Shown here one piece after another: positions 46,070 through 54,772 of a DNA stretch of 64,000 nt. The stretch lies in contig JAHXIQ010000001.1 of assembly GCA_025655555.1 (NCBI GenBank), forward strand, positions 620,001 through 684,000, given 5' to 3'. The stretch's first letter is position 1. Each line of letters starts with the position of its first letter. The notes under the pieces were generated by a model. That model worked only from the letters and a program-made list of their open reading frames with translations, did not search any database and was not told where the DNA came from. Made by a program: the position numbers and the translations under genes. The DNA is from Candidatus Thiodiazotropha sp. (ex Myrtea sp. 'scaly one' KF741663). GTDB lineage: Bacteria; Pseudomonadota; Gammaproteobacteria; Chromatiales; Chromatiaceae.

Positions 46070-46709
46070 ACATCAAAGACACACCATTCTGGCCATCGAT
46101 GATCATCCACTCTTTCGCAAGGGTGTCGCCGACCTTATCGATATGGATGCAACACTTGAGCTGATTGGTGAAGCCGCCAGCGGCATGGATGGTCTTGAAT
46201 TAGCGAAATCTCTGCAGCCGGACCTTATTCTCCTTGATATCAACATGAAAGGCATGAGTGGCATCGACACACTCAAGGCAATCAAGCAGGAGGATATCGA
46301 CGCCCTCATCCTCATGCTGACTGTATCGGATAGTGAAGATGATGTGCTGACAGCCTTGAGGATCGGTGCTGATGGATACTTATTAAAAGACATGGAGCCG
46401 GAGGATATCCTCAAATCCATTAGCAAAGCGCTGCAGGGTAATGTCGTCATCAGCGACCATTTGACACAACTGCTGGCAAAAGCGCTGAGGGATGAGGACA
46501 AACTCACTGACAATCAGGAACTGACGCCACTTACAACCCGTGAACAGGAGATCCTGGAACACATCTCCAACGGCATGAGCAATAAGCTGATTGCAAAGAC
46601 GCTCAACATCTCCGAGGGCACGGTCAAAGTCCATGTCAAACATCTACTGAAAAAGCTCAATCTCCACTCACGTACGGAAGCTGCCGTTTGGGCGCTACGC
46701 CGCCAGTAA
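46062..46709 (+). CDS. narL: Response regulator, NarL type
   Basis: 215 residues. Receiver domain with the phosphorylated Asp in LILLDINMKGMSGIDT and a LuxR-type HTH at the C-terminus (LTTREQEILEHISNGMSNKLIAKTL...SEGTVKVHVKHLLKKL). Partner of NarX, with which it overlaps by 8 bp. The perfect 7-2-7 site at 46770 is the expected binding sequence for this regulator in front of nap. Confidence 0.95.
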   Translation: MPEHQRHTILAIDDHPLFRKGVADLIDMDATLELIGEAASGMDGLELAKSLQPDLILLDINMKGMSGIDTLKAIKQEDIDALILMLTVSDSEDDVLTALRIGADGYLLKDMEPEDILKSISKALQGNVVISDHLTQLLAKALRDEDKLTDNQELTPLTTREQEILEHISNGMSNKLIAKTLNISEGTVKVHVKHLLKKLNLHSRTEAAVWALRRQ

Positions 46710-46769
46710 ATCCAATTCAGGGTGGGCCTTCCTCCCTGCAAAACACCCTACCCAGCACGGCTTATAAAC

Positions 46770-46785
46770 TACCTATATAGAGGTA
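46770..46785. promoter_or_regulatory. NarL/NarP 7-2-7 site
   Basis: TACCTATATAGAGGTA matches the inverted heptamer consensus TACYYMT-N2-AKRRGTA at every position. Confidence 0.85.
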
Positions 46786-46855
46786 TAGCACGCTACCACA
46801 AACTTGGTAACTTGCTGATTCTATTAATATTTTCTTAATTTTTTCGGACCCGAAA

Positions 46856-46869
46856 TTGATCGGCATCAA
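46856..46869. promoter_or_regulatory. FNR box in the nap promoter
   Basis: TTGATCGGCATCAA fits the consensus TTGAT-N4-ATCAA exactly. It lies 51 bp before the napF start. Confidence 0.88.
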
Positions 46870-46919
46870 AGCGGCTGATCATTTCTGGTGAAACACTGCA
46901 CACCGATTGAGGTGAACAG

Positions 46920-47432
46920 TTGAAAAGATCCATAGACAGAGTTCAATTTCTTCGTGGCGACCTACGCGGCAGTCGTCAGGGTATTCGTCCGCCTTGGGCC
47001 AAGTTCGAAGCAGATTTTACGGATAACTGCGAACGCTGCGATGCATGCATTGAGGCCTGCCCGACACAGATTCTCAGCAGAGGTTCGGGTGGTTTTCCGG
47101 TGGTTGATTTTTCCCATGGCGCCTGCACCTTTTGCGGTAAGTGCGTGGAAGCATGCAAACACCACGCCTTTGATGTACCACAGGATTTTGATGTGCCCGC
47201 ATGGGAGTTGGAAGTCTCCATCACAGAACAGTGCCTCTCTGTCAGAGGGATCGTCTGCAGAAGCTGTGGTGATGCCTGTGAATCTGCTGCTATCCGATTC
47301 AGGCTCGAGACCGGTGGTCGTTCCATACCACTCATCGATAACGAACGTTGTAACGGTTGTGGCGAATGCCTTGCCCTCTGCCCTAACCGATCCATATCTA
47401 TTTTACCAAGTCAGCGGGATTGTGCCGCTTAA
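46920..47432 (+). CDS. napF: Ferredoxin-type protein NapF
   Basis: 170 residues from a TTG start; GAGGTGA lies 4 nt upstream. Four cysteine clusters of the 4Fe-4S kind: CERCDACIEACP, CTFCGKCVEACK, the divergent CRSCGDACE and CNGCGECLALCP. NapF is a cytosolic accessory protein for maturation of NapA. First gene of the nap operon, under the FNR and NarL sites. Confidence 0.93.
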   Translation: MKRSIDRVQFLRGDLRGSRQGIRPPWAKFEADFTDNCERCDACIEACPTQILSRGSGGFPVVDFSHGACTFCGKCVEACKHHAFDVPQDFDVPAWELEVSITEQCLSVRGIVCRSCGDACESAAIRFRLETGGRSIPLIDNERCNGCGECLALCPNRSISILPSQRDCAA

Positions 47433-47455
47433 GTCACTGGGGGGATTACCTATCC

Positions 47456-47725
47456 ATGAATATATGCAGCTTAATCGTTCATACCAAGCCGGCGGCGGGG
47501 ACTTTAGTCTCTAAACGCCTGCAAGCATTCCATGGCGTCGAGGTCCATGGCGGATCGGAAGAAGATAAATTGATTGTTTCTGTGGAGGACGAGGGTGAAT
47601 CGATGTCACCTGTGTCTGACACAATGAATGCATTACGCGACGTCGAAGGCGTCGTGAATACAGTGCTGATTTACCACTATGGCGGTGAAGAGTCGATGGA
47701 GGAAATGAACCGTGAAATTAACTAG
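47456..47725 (+). CDS. napD: Chaperone NapD
   Basis: 89 residues from the ATG at 47456, preceded by a GGGGGA purine run. Begins [12 protein letters not shown], as NapD proteins do, with a ferredoxin-like fold and [10 protein letters not shown] near the C-terminus. It binds the Tat signal of NapA and assists its maturation. Its 3' end overlaps the napA GTG start by 14 bp. Confidence 0.93.
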   Translation: MNICSLIVHTKPAAGTLVSKRLQAFHGVEVHGGSEEDKLIVSVEDEGESMSPVSDTMNALRDVEGVVNTVLIYHYGGEESMEEMNREIN

Positions 47726-50282
47726 AAGAGACTTTATTAAGAGCAATGCAGTAGCAGCAGCGGCCACAGTCGCTGGCGTTACCCTGCCGGTAACTAATGC
47801 CGTATCTGCTGATGCAGATGATGGTATTCGTTGGGACAAAGCAGCTTGTCGTTATTGCGGCACCGGCTGTAGTGTTTTGATGGGTGTCAAAGATGGCAAG
47901 GTAGTGGCCAGTCAGGGTGATCCTGACGCACCGGTCAACAAGGGCCTGAACTGTATCAAGGGTTACTTTTTACCGAAGATTCTCTACGGAGAGGATCGTC
48001 TGACCAAACCCCTGTTGCGTAAAACCAACGGCAAGTACGACAAGAACGGTAAGTTCGAAGCGGTTTCTTGGGACGAGGCCTTCAAGACCATGGCCGAAAA
48101 ATGGGTCGCGGCGCGTAAGGCTAAAGGTCCTAAGGGTATCGGCATGTTCGGTTCCGGACAGTGGACCGTCTGGGAAGGTTATGCGGCTTCCAAATTGTTG
48201 AAGGCGGGTTTCCGTTCCAACAGTCTTGAGCCTAATGCCCGTCACTGTATGGCTTCCGCTGTGGGCGCCTTCATGCGTGGTTTCGGTATCGATGAGCCGA
48301 TGGGCTGCTATGACGACCTGGAACACGCTGACGTATTCGTGCTCTGGGGCGCCAATATGGCAGAGATGCACCCGATCCTCTGGTCACGTCTTACAGACAC
48401 ACGTCTGACCAAGCCGGGCTGTGAAGTCCACGTGCTCTCCACCTACGAGCATCGTTGTTATGAGTTGGCCGATAACGGCATGGTTTTCGAACCGCAGACC
48501 GATCTGGCCATCCTCAACTATATCGCCAACTACATCATCCAGAACAAGGCGTATAACAAGGATTTCATTGACAAGCACGTCAATTTCACCAAGACCCCGA
48601 CCGATATCGGTTACGGCTTGCGTGCCTCGGATCCCCGTGAAAAAGCGGCCAAGAACCGGAACAAGGGCAAGCTCTCCAAAATCAGTTTTGAAGAGTACGC
48701 CAAGTCGGTTGAACCTTACACATTGGAGCACGCTTCCAAGCTCTCCAAGGTGCCCAAGGACAAGCTGCTGAGACTGGCCAAGGCCTATGCGGATCCCAAC
48801 AAGAAGGTCGCTTCCTACTGGACCATGGGTTTCAACCAGCATACCCGCGGTGTCTGGGTCAACGGTCTCTGCTACAACGTCCATCTGCTGATGGGCAAGA
48901 TCGCCGAGCCGGGCAACAGCCCCTTCTCACTGACCGGTCAGCCTTCTGCCTGCGGTACCGCACGCGAAGTCGGCACCTTCACTCACCGTCTGCCCGCCGA
49001 TTTGGTGACCAAGAAAGATGCACACTGTAAGTTTGCCGAGAAGACCTGGAAACTGCCTGCAGGCACCATTCCCCGAGCTAACGGTAAAACTGATAAAGCC
49101 GATCAATCGGACATCAGCGGCAAGCCCATGGGCAAGACGCTGATCCATGCGGTCGCTATGCATCGTGCACTGAAAGACGGCAAGATGAATACCTTCTGGG
49201 TCATGTGTAACAACAACATGCAGGCCGCTGCCAACATGAATGACGAGAGTCTTCCCGGTTGGCGCAATCCGGATAACTTCATCACGGTCTCCGACCCTTA
49301 CCCGACCGTTTCGGCCCAGGCTGCTGACCTGATCCTGCCGACTGCCATGTGGATCGAAAAAGAGGGTGCTTATGGTAATGCCGAGCGACGCACCCAATTC
49401 TGGCGCGAACAGGTATCCGCACCAGGCGAGTCCAAATCCGATGTATGGCAGATCATGGAGTTTGCCAAGTACATCAAGGTCGAGGACGTCTGGCCGGCCG
49501 ATCTGATTGCCAAAAAACCGGAATATGCGGGCAAAACCCTTTACGACATACTCTACGCCAACGGTGTGGTCAACAAGTTCCCTGCGGAACAGGTCACCGA
49601 CAGCCGCGGCAACAAGTACAACAACCACGAGTCTGCCGACTTTGGTTTCTACGTTCAAAAGGGCCTGTTCGAAGAGTACCGCCTGTTTAACTCGGCTGAA
49701 GGCATTCCAAAGAAAGGCCATGAGATGGCTGAGTTCGACACCTACCACAAGGTGCGCGGTCTGCGCTGGCCGGTGATTGACGGTAAAGAGACCCTGTGGC
49801 GTTTCCGTGAAGGTTATGACCCGCATGTTGCCAAAGGTGAAGGCGTCAAGTTCTACGGTAAGCCGGACGGACGGGCCAATATCATCACCGCACCTTATGA
49901 GCCCGCAGCCGAGCCACCGGATAAAGAGTTTGATCTGTGGCTCTGCACCGGTCGCGTACTGGAGCATTGGCACTCCGGCTCAATGACACGTCGTGTGCCT
50001 GAGCTCTATCGTGCCGTACCCGATGCCGTGATCTACATGAACCCGAAAGATGCCAAGAAGCGTCGGTTACGTAACGGTGCGACAGCGAAGATCAGCTCTC
50101 GTCGGGGTGAGATCGTTTGTAAGATCGATACTAAGGGCCGTAACAAGTGTCCAGAGGGCCTTGTCTTCGTTCCCTGGTTCGATGCCGGTCGTCTGGTCAA
50201 TAAGCTCACGCTGGACCAAACCGATCCGTTGTCGAAAGAGACGGATTACAAGAAGTGTGCAGTGAAGATCTCACGCGCCTAG
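47712..50282 (+). CDS. napA: Periplasmic nitrate reductase, catalytic subunit
   Basis: 856 residues from a GTG start overlapping napD. The Tat signal is [15 protein letters not shown] with a following Ala-rich stretch. 4Fe-4S ligands in [10 protein letters not shown] then C in GLNCIKGYF. The molybdopterin domains follow, with blocks such as [20 protein letters not shown] (Mo-ligand Cys), [10 protein letters not shown] and a C-terminal [14 protein letters not shown]. It reduces nitrate to nitrite in the periplasm with two Mo-bis-MGD. It is the core of the operon. Confidence 0.97.
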   Translation: MKLTRRDFIKSNAVAAAATVAGVTLPVTNAVSADADDGIRWDKAACRYCGTGCSVLMGVKDGKVVASQGDPDAPVNKGLNCIKGYFLPKILYGEDRLTKPLLRKTNGKYDKNGKFEAVSWDEAFKTMAEKWVAARKAKGPKGIGMFGSGQWTVWEGYAASKLLKAGFRSNSLEPNARHCMASAVGAFMRGFGIDEPMGCYDDLEHADVFVLWGANMAEMHPILWSRLTDTRLTKPGCEVHVLSTYEHRCYELADNGMVFEPQTDLAILNYIANYIIQNKAYNKDFIDKHVNFTKTPTDIGYGLRASDPREKAAKNRNKGKLSKISFEEYAKSVEPYTLEHASKLSKVPKDKLLRLAKAYADPNKKVASYWTMGFNQHTRGVWVNGLCYNVHLLMGKIAEPGNSPFSLTGQPSACGTAREVGTFTHRLPADLVTKKDAHCKFAEKTWKLPAGTIPRANGKTDKADQSDISGKPMGKTLIHAVAMHRALKDGKMNTFWVMCNNNMQAAANMNDESLPGWRNPDNFITVSDPYPTVSAQAADLILPTAMWIEKEGAYGNAERRTQFWREQVSAPGESKSDVWQIMEFAKYIKVEDVWPADLIAKKPEYAGKTLYDILYANGVVNKFPAEQVTDSRGNKYNNHESADFGFYVQKGLFEEYRLFNSAEGIPKKGHEMAEFDTYHKVRGLRWPVIDGKETLWRFREGYDPHVAKGEGVKFYGKPDGRANIITAPYEPAAEPPDKEFDLWLCTGRVLEHWHSGSMTRRVPELYRAVPDAVIYMNPKDAKKRRLRNGATAKISSRRGEIVCKIDTKGRNKCPEGLVFVPWFDAGRLVNKLTLDQTDPLSKETDYKKCAVKISRA

Positions 50283-50363
50283 CTTGTACAAATGCCGGTC
50301 CGGGTCAACCGGACCGGCCCTTTAACTGGAAACGGATAAGCTGAATCGCAGTATCAATCAGTC

Positions 50364-51221
50364 ATGTCAGAATCTGAGAAAAAAAATGAGCTAAACCGGC
50401 GGCAGTTCCTGGGCAACATGCTCAAGACAGCCTGTGGTGTGGGATTGGTCGGACTGGGCCTGGGTGCCTATTCCAATCGAGCCTCATCCATGCCGGCGAA
50501 CTACGTACGTCCACCCGGCGCCCTGCCGGAGGAGGATTTTCTCGGAGCCTGTATTCGCTGTGGTCTGTGTGTACGGGACTGCCCTTACGACATCCTCTTT
50601 CTGGGTGAAGTCGGGGATGAAGTCGCCACGGGAACACCCTATTTCATCGCCCGCACCGGGCCTTGTGAAATGTGTGAGGACATCCCTTGTGTGGTGGCCT
50701 GCCCGACCAATGCACTGGATCACGACTTGAAAGATATTGAAGATTCACGCATGGGTTTGGCGGTCGTCATCGATCAGGAGAGCTGCATTGCGTTTCACGG
50801 CCTGCGCTGTGAAGTCTGTTTCAACGTCTGCCCCATCCGGGGTCGTGCTATCAGCCTGGATATGCAGCACAACACGCGTTCTGGAAAGCATGCGCTGTTT
50901 ATTCCGGTAGTGCATTCCGATGCCTGTACCGGTTGTGGATTGTGTGAACGTGCCTGCATTCTGGAAGAGGCTGCCATCAAGATCTTCCCGATGCATCTGG
51001 CAAAAGGCGAGCTGGGTAAGCATTACCGTTTGGGCTGGAAGGAGAAAGACAAAGCGGGCGAGTCATTGGTCACACCCGACACCGAGCATCGTTATAACCT
51101 GCCCGAAGGGGTGCGTTACGACCTGCAAGGTGAAGGTTTGATCATTGAAGGCGAGGCAGAAGAGACACCGTTCTCTTCCAATCCTCTGGATACACTCAAT
51201 AGCGGATTTATGGACAAGTAG
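50364..51221 (+). CDS. napG: Ferredoxin-type protein NapG
   Basis: 285 residues. N-terminal Tat-type signal NRRQFLGNMLKTACGVGLVG. Then four 4Fe-4S cysteine motifs: CIRCGLCVRDCP, CEMCEDIPCVVACP, CEVCFNVCP and CTGCGLCERAC. It carries electrons, with NapH, from quinol to the nitrate reductase. It follows napA after about 80 bp; napH starts just after its stop. Confidence 0.94.
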   Translation: MSESEKKNELNRRQFLGNMLKTACGVGLVGLGLGAYSNRASSMPANYVRPPGALPEEDFLGACIRCGLCVRDCPYDILFLGEVGDEVATGTPYFIARTGPCEMCEDIPCVVACPTNALDHDLKDIEDSRMGLAVVIDQESCIAFHGLRCEVCFNVCPIRGRAISLDMQHNTRSGKHALFIPVVHSDACTGCGLCERACILEEAAIKIFPMHLAKGELGKHYRLGWKEKDKAGESLVTPDTEHRYNLPEGVRYDLQGEGLIIEGEAEETPFSSNPLDTLNSGFMDK

Positions 51222-51222
51222 T

Positions 51223-52131
51223 ATGGTCGATATGACAACATTGGGTGATGACGCGATTGCAGCGAAGGGCTGGTTCAAGTCCCATAAGTTCTTGATCCTG
51301 CGCCGGCTCAGTCAACTCGGGATTCTGGCATTGTTTCTGACCGGACCCTGGTTTGGGTTATGGATAGTGAAGGGGAATCTGGCTTCCAGTCTGACCCTGG
51401 ATTTTCTTCCACTAACCGATCCCTATGTCCTGCTGCAAGCCATGCTATCCGGTGTTGTCCCAGAAACAGCCGCCATCATTGGTGTCGTGATCGTACTGCT
51501 CTTCTACATTCTGGTAGGTGGTCGTGTCTACTGTTCCTGGGTCTGTCCGGTGAATATGGTTACCGATTTAGCCGCTTGGCTAAGACGTAAGCTGGGTATC
51601 CGCACGACTTCGCAGATCTCACGGACGACACGTTACTGGATGCTGACACTCACATTGATTCTGCCATTGGTTGTGACCGGTGGGATCGTCTGGGAGTTGG
51701 TCAATCCGGTCTCCATGATGTTCCGGGGAATCGTGTTCAGCATGGGAGCCGCCTGGATCATGATCGCCGGGATCTTTCTGTTCGATCTGCTGGTGGCAAA
51801 GGATGGCTGGTGTGGGCATATCTGTCCGGTAGGCGCGTTCTATAACCTGGTCGGAAGCAAGAGTCTGTTGAAGGTGAATGCTCTCCAGCGTCAAGCCTGT
51901 AACGATTGCATGGAGTGCTACGTGGTTTGTCCAGAGCCGCAAGTCATCAAACCGGCGCTGAAGGGAGAGAAAAAGGGCCTGAGTCCCGTAATTCTCTCTT
52001 CTGACTGCACCAATTGTGGACGTTGCATCGATATCTGTGCCAAAGATGTTTTCAGTTATGGCGGTCGTCACGCCATTAAAATCGACGAGTACAAGTGTGA
52101 GGGTGAAATCAATCGGGGTGTCCGGGTCTAA
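51223..52131 (+). CDS. napH: Quinol dehydrogenase membrane component NapH
   Basis: About 302 residues from ATG 51223, one base after the napG stop; an earlier in-frame ATG at 51145 lies within napG. Four to five hydrophobic segments. Conserved cytosolic motifs are C-S-W-V-C-P-V-N and CGHICPVGAFY, and the C-terminal ferredoxin motifs are CNDCMECYVVCP and CTNCGRCIDIC. It passes quinol electrons to NapG. Confidence 0.94.
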   Translation: MVDMTTLGDDAIAAKGWFKSHKFLILRRLSQLGILALFLTGPWFGLWIVKGNLASSLTLDFLPLTDPYVLLQAMLSGVVPETAAIIGVVIVLLFYILVGGRVYCSWVCPVNMVTDLAAWLRRKLGIRTTSQISRTTRYWMLTLTLILPLVVTGGIVWELVNPVSMMFRGIVFSMGAAWIMIAGIFLFDLLVAKDGWCGHICPVGAFYNLVGSKSLLKVNALQRQACNDCMECYVVCPEPQVIKPALKGEKKGLSPVILSSDCTNCGRCIDICAKDVFSYGGRHAIKIDEYKCEGEINRGVRV

Positions 52132-52179
52132 CCGGTACACCAAACAATTTCTGTTTAGAGAGTGATGATGGAGAAAGGT

Positions 52180-52605
52180 ATGAAAAAGATCGCACTATTA
52201 ACCATTGCGGCAATAGCAGCCATGTTCTTGTCGACTGCTTTGCTGGCTGATGTTCAATCACTGCGTGGCGATGAACTGAATAACTCGGCAAAAAAGCCGG
52301 CCAATTTAAAGCTCGTCAATGTCAAAGGAGGCATCGAACGCAGTTACAAGTTGCAACCACCTATGGTGCCTCATGAAGTCGACAAGTATGAAATCAACCT
52401 GAAAAACAATGGCTGCATGAAATGCCATAGTGAAGACACCTACGAGAAAGAGAAGGCCCCCAAAGTGGGTGACAGCCACTATGAGGATCGTGACGGCAAG
52501 GTATTGAAGACCGTCTCAAGCCGTCGTTATTTCTGTAATCAGTGTCATGCACCTCAAATGGGTGCGGACCCTCTGGTACAGAACAACTTTCAAGGTGCCA
52601 AATAG
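52180..52605 (+). CDS. napB: Periplasmic nitrate reductase, diheme cytochrome subunit
   Basis: About 141 residues from ATG 52180, preceded by GGAG and GAAAGG; a GTG six codons further upstream is possible. Signal peptide KKIALLTIAAIAAMFLSTALLA. Two haem motifs: CMKCH and CNQCH. Electron acceptor from NapC and donor to NapA. A hairpin follows its stop codon. Confidence 0.93.
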   Translation: MKKIALLTIAAIAAMFLSTALLADVQSLRGDELNNSAKKPANLKLVNVKGGIERSYKLQPPMVPHEVDKYEINLKNNGCMKCHSEDTYEKEKAPKVGDSHYEDRDGKVLKTVSSRRYFCNQCHAPQMGADPLVQNNFQGAK

Positions 52606-52614
52606 TGGTGTTAT

Positions 52615-52638
52615 GGGCCTCCTGCTTTAAGGAGGCCC
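52615..52638. other. Stem-loop between napB and napC
   Basis: GGGCCTCC pairs perfectly with GGAGGCCC over TGCTTTAA. No T-run follows, so it is more likely an RNA-processing or stability element than a full terminator. Confidence 0.6.
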
Positions 52639-52680
52639 TACCACATTTAGGCAATAGTCGATAAAAAATTTGGTGTAACA

Positions 52681-53253
52681 ATGAGCGATAGTAAAAAAAG
52701 AGGTGGTCTGTTCCTGGTAGTTGTCGGCATCATCGCCGGTATCATACTCTGGGGTGGATTCAACACCGCAATGGAAATGACCAATACTGAGACCTTCTGC
52801 ATTTCATGTCACGAAATGGAGAATACCGTATATCAGGAGTTACAGGAGACGATTCACTTTACAAACCGAACCGGTGTTCGCGCTACCTGTCCCGACTGTC
52901 ATGTACCCAAAGAGTGGATACATAAGGTTGTACGTAAAATTCAGGCATCGAATGAGCTGTACCACAAGATGCTGGGCACCATTGACACGCCGGAGAAGTA
53001 CGAAGCGAAACGACTGGAGCTGGCGCAGAATGTGTGGCGTTCCATGAAGAAAACCGACTCCCGAGAGTGCCGCAACTGCCATAAGTTCGTTTCCATGGAT
53101 CTGGACAAGCAGGCCCCACGTAGTTCTGAACAGCATGATCCGCACTACTGGGATGCCGTGGACGGCAATGAACCGAAGAAGACCTGTATCGACTGCCACA
53201 AGGGCATTGCACATTCGCTACCCGAAGGCTTTGATCCAGCAGCTGAGTATTAA
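52681..53253 (+). CDS. napC: Tetraheme cytochrome c, NapC/NirT family
   Basis: 190 residues. One N-terminal membrane anchor (GLFLVVVGIIAGIILWGG). Four haem motifs: CISCH, CPDCH, CRNCH and CIDCH. It passes quinol electrons to NapB. Last gene of the nap cluster. Confidence 0.94.
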   Translation: MSDSKKRGGLFLVVVGIIAGIILWGGFNTAMEMTNTETFCISCHEMENTVYQELQETIHFTNRTGVRATCPDCHVPKEWIHKVVRKIQASNELYHKMLGTIDTPEKYEAKRLELAQNVWRSMKKTDSRECRNCHKFVSMDLDKQAPRSSEQHDPHYWDAVDGNEPKKTCIDCHKGIAHSLPEGFDPAAEY

Positions 53254-53267
53254 GGCATTACCTGTAT

Positions 53268-53301
53268 GACTGGAGGGACAATATACGCATTCCCTCCAGT
53301 C
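53268..53301. other. Stem-loop between napC and moaA
   Basis: GACTGGAGGGA pairs perfectly with TCCCTCCAGTC over a 12-base loop. No T-run follows; it may still end or stabilise the nap transcript. Confidence 0.5.
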
Positions 53302-53346
53302 AACTAAGATAGACTTATCGATATCCAACCCTGGGAAAACGCAGGC

Positions 53347-54321
53347 ATGCTGAAAGATTCATTCAACAGAGAGATTCATTACCTGCGCCTGTCAGTAACA
53401 GACCGGTGTGATTTTCGCTGCTTCTACTGCCTGCCCAGATCTCACAGAGAGTTCGAGACGCCAGATGAGTGGCTTACCAGTGATGAGATAGAGCGAATCG
53501 TGGGCCAGTTTGCCATGCTAGGCGTCAAGCATGTCAGGCTCACAGGCGGAGAACCACTCGTACGCAAAGAGCTGAATGAAATCGCCAGCAAAATTTCTGC
53601 ACTGCCCGGCATCGAAGAGCTGTCCCTCAGCACCAATGCCTCGAGGCTTGCCCAGTTTTCTGGACCGCTTCATACTACCGGTGTTCGACGCCTGAACATC
53701 AGCCTTGATTCACTCGATGAAGAGAGATTCAAACAGATTACGGGCAGTCATCTGCAGCCTGTACTGCAGGGTATTGATGCCGCTCTTGATAGCGGCTTTC
53801 ATCCAATCAAGATCAACATGGTTGTCATGCGTGGTATCAACGACCATGAGGTCGAGGGCATGGTCGAATACTGTCTCGATCGCGGCCTGACACTCCGATT
53901 CATCGAAACCATGCCGGTTGGTGAGGGTGGCCGCAGTGCCAGCCAACACTATCTGCCACTTTCTGAGATCGAGGCAAGACTGAGAAAACGCTATACACTT
54001 CAGCCAGCAGCCATGCGTGGCAGCGGGCCTGCCAGCTACTTCCAGATCGACGATTCAGGGCTCGTTATCGGTTTTATCACACCGCAATCACAGCACTTTT
54101 GCGATACCTGCAATCGTGTTCGCTTATCTGTCACAGGCGATCTGCATCTCTGCCTGGGACAGGAAGACCGGTTGGAACTGAGACCCATGCTGAGATCCGG
54201 CGCCAGCGATGAAACCATTCGTCAGGCAATCCGGGACGCTATTATGAAGAAGCCGGAACGGCACAATTTCAACGAAGTGCCGGAAGCCATCCTCCGTCCC
54301 ATGTCTGCACTTGGCGGATAG
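53347..54321 (+). CDS. moaA: GTP 3',8-cyclase MoaA
   Basis: 324 residues. Radical-SAM motif CDFRCFYC (C21, C25, C28). Blocks typical of MoaA: RLTGGEPLVR, RLNISLDSL, and the C-terminal second cluster FCDTCNRVRLSVTG ending with a C-L-G. The protein ends in Gly-Gly, as in other MoaA. It starts molybdopterin synthesis, which fits its place after the Mo-dependent nap genes. Confidence 0.95.
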   Translation: MLKDSFNREIHYLRLSVTDRCDFRCFYCLPRSHREFETPDEWLTSDEIERIVGQFAMLGVKHVRLTGGEPLVRKELNEIASKISALPGIEELSLSTNASRLAQFSGPLHTTGVRRLNISLDSLDEERFKQITGSHLQPVLQGIDAALDSGFHPIKINMVVMRGINDHEVEGMVEYCLDRGLTLRFIETMPVGEGGRSASQHYLPLSEIEARLRKRYTLQPAAMRGSGPASYFQIDDSGLVIGFITPQSQHFCDTCNRVRLSVTGDLHLCLGQEDRLELRPMLRSGASDETIRQAIRDAIMKKPERHNFNEVPEAILRPMSALGG

Positions 54322-54340
54322 CCCGGCCATCATCGCCGGG
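54322..54340 (+). terminator. Hairpin after moaA
   Basis: CCCGGC pairs with GCCGGG over CATCATC directly after the moaA stop. Only a short T-containing stretch follows, so a weak terminator at best. Confidence 0.4.
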
Positions 54341-54393
54341 ACCTTGATTTCTGGCAAATCGCTGTAGAGAGGGACTGAAATCTCTATAACACC

Positions 54394-54588
54394 TTAGGTG
54401 ATTGGCTTGTAGAGACTCTTCTTCTTGGAAGTGGCAATATCGACGACACTGTGACTGATTTGGTGCGGCGAGTAGATTGTGGTCCGCAGCAACCAGCCAC
54501 CGCCGGGGACACGCGCCTGTTCCGTCATGGTTCTGATGTGCGTGGTATCATCGTACTCGTCTTCAATGAGTTCGTAGTCCAGTTTCAT
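54394..54588 (-). CDS. Small acidic-start hypothetical protein
   Basis: 64 residues from ATG 54588, preceded by the strong ribosome-binding run GGGGGATAAG; a longer form from 54630 is less likely. It opens with an acidic stretch (YELIEDEYDD) and has a central R-V-P-G-G-G-W-L-L-R-T-T. It is not recognised, but resembles small conserved proteins with a single beta-strand core. Confidence 0.6.
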   Translation of the reverse strand: MKLDYELIEDEYDDTTHIRTMTEQARVPGGGWLLRTTIYSPHQISHSVVDIATSKKKSLYKPIT

Positions 54589-54772
54589 CTTATCCCCCAG
54601 TTTTTCGTTTTGTCGTTTGTATCCCTCCAAGCATAGGTAGCATCAGACGGTTTTTCCAGATTCATTAATTGTGCACCAACTAAAAAGAACGGGTCGGCAC
54701 GCCTGGATGCGGGCAGATCACTCATGCTCCCTGAAACAATACACACTAACGTCTGGTTCGATTAGTACTTGA

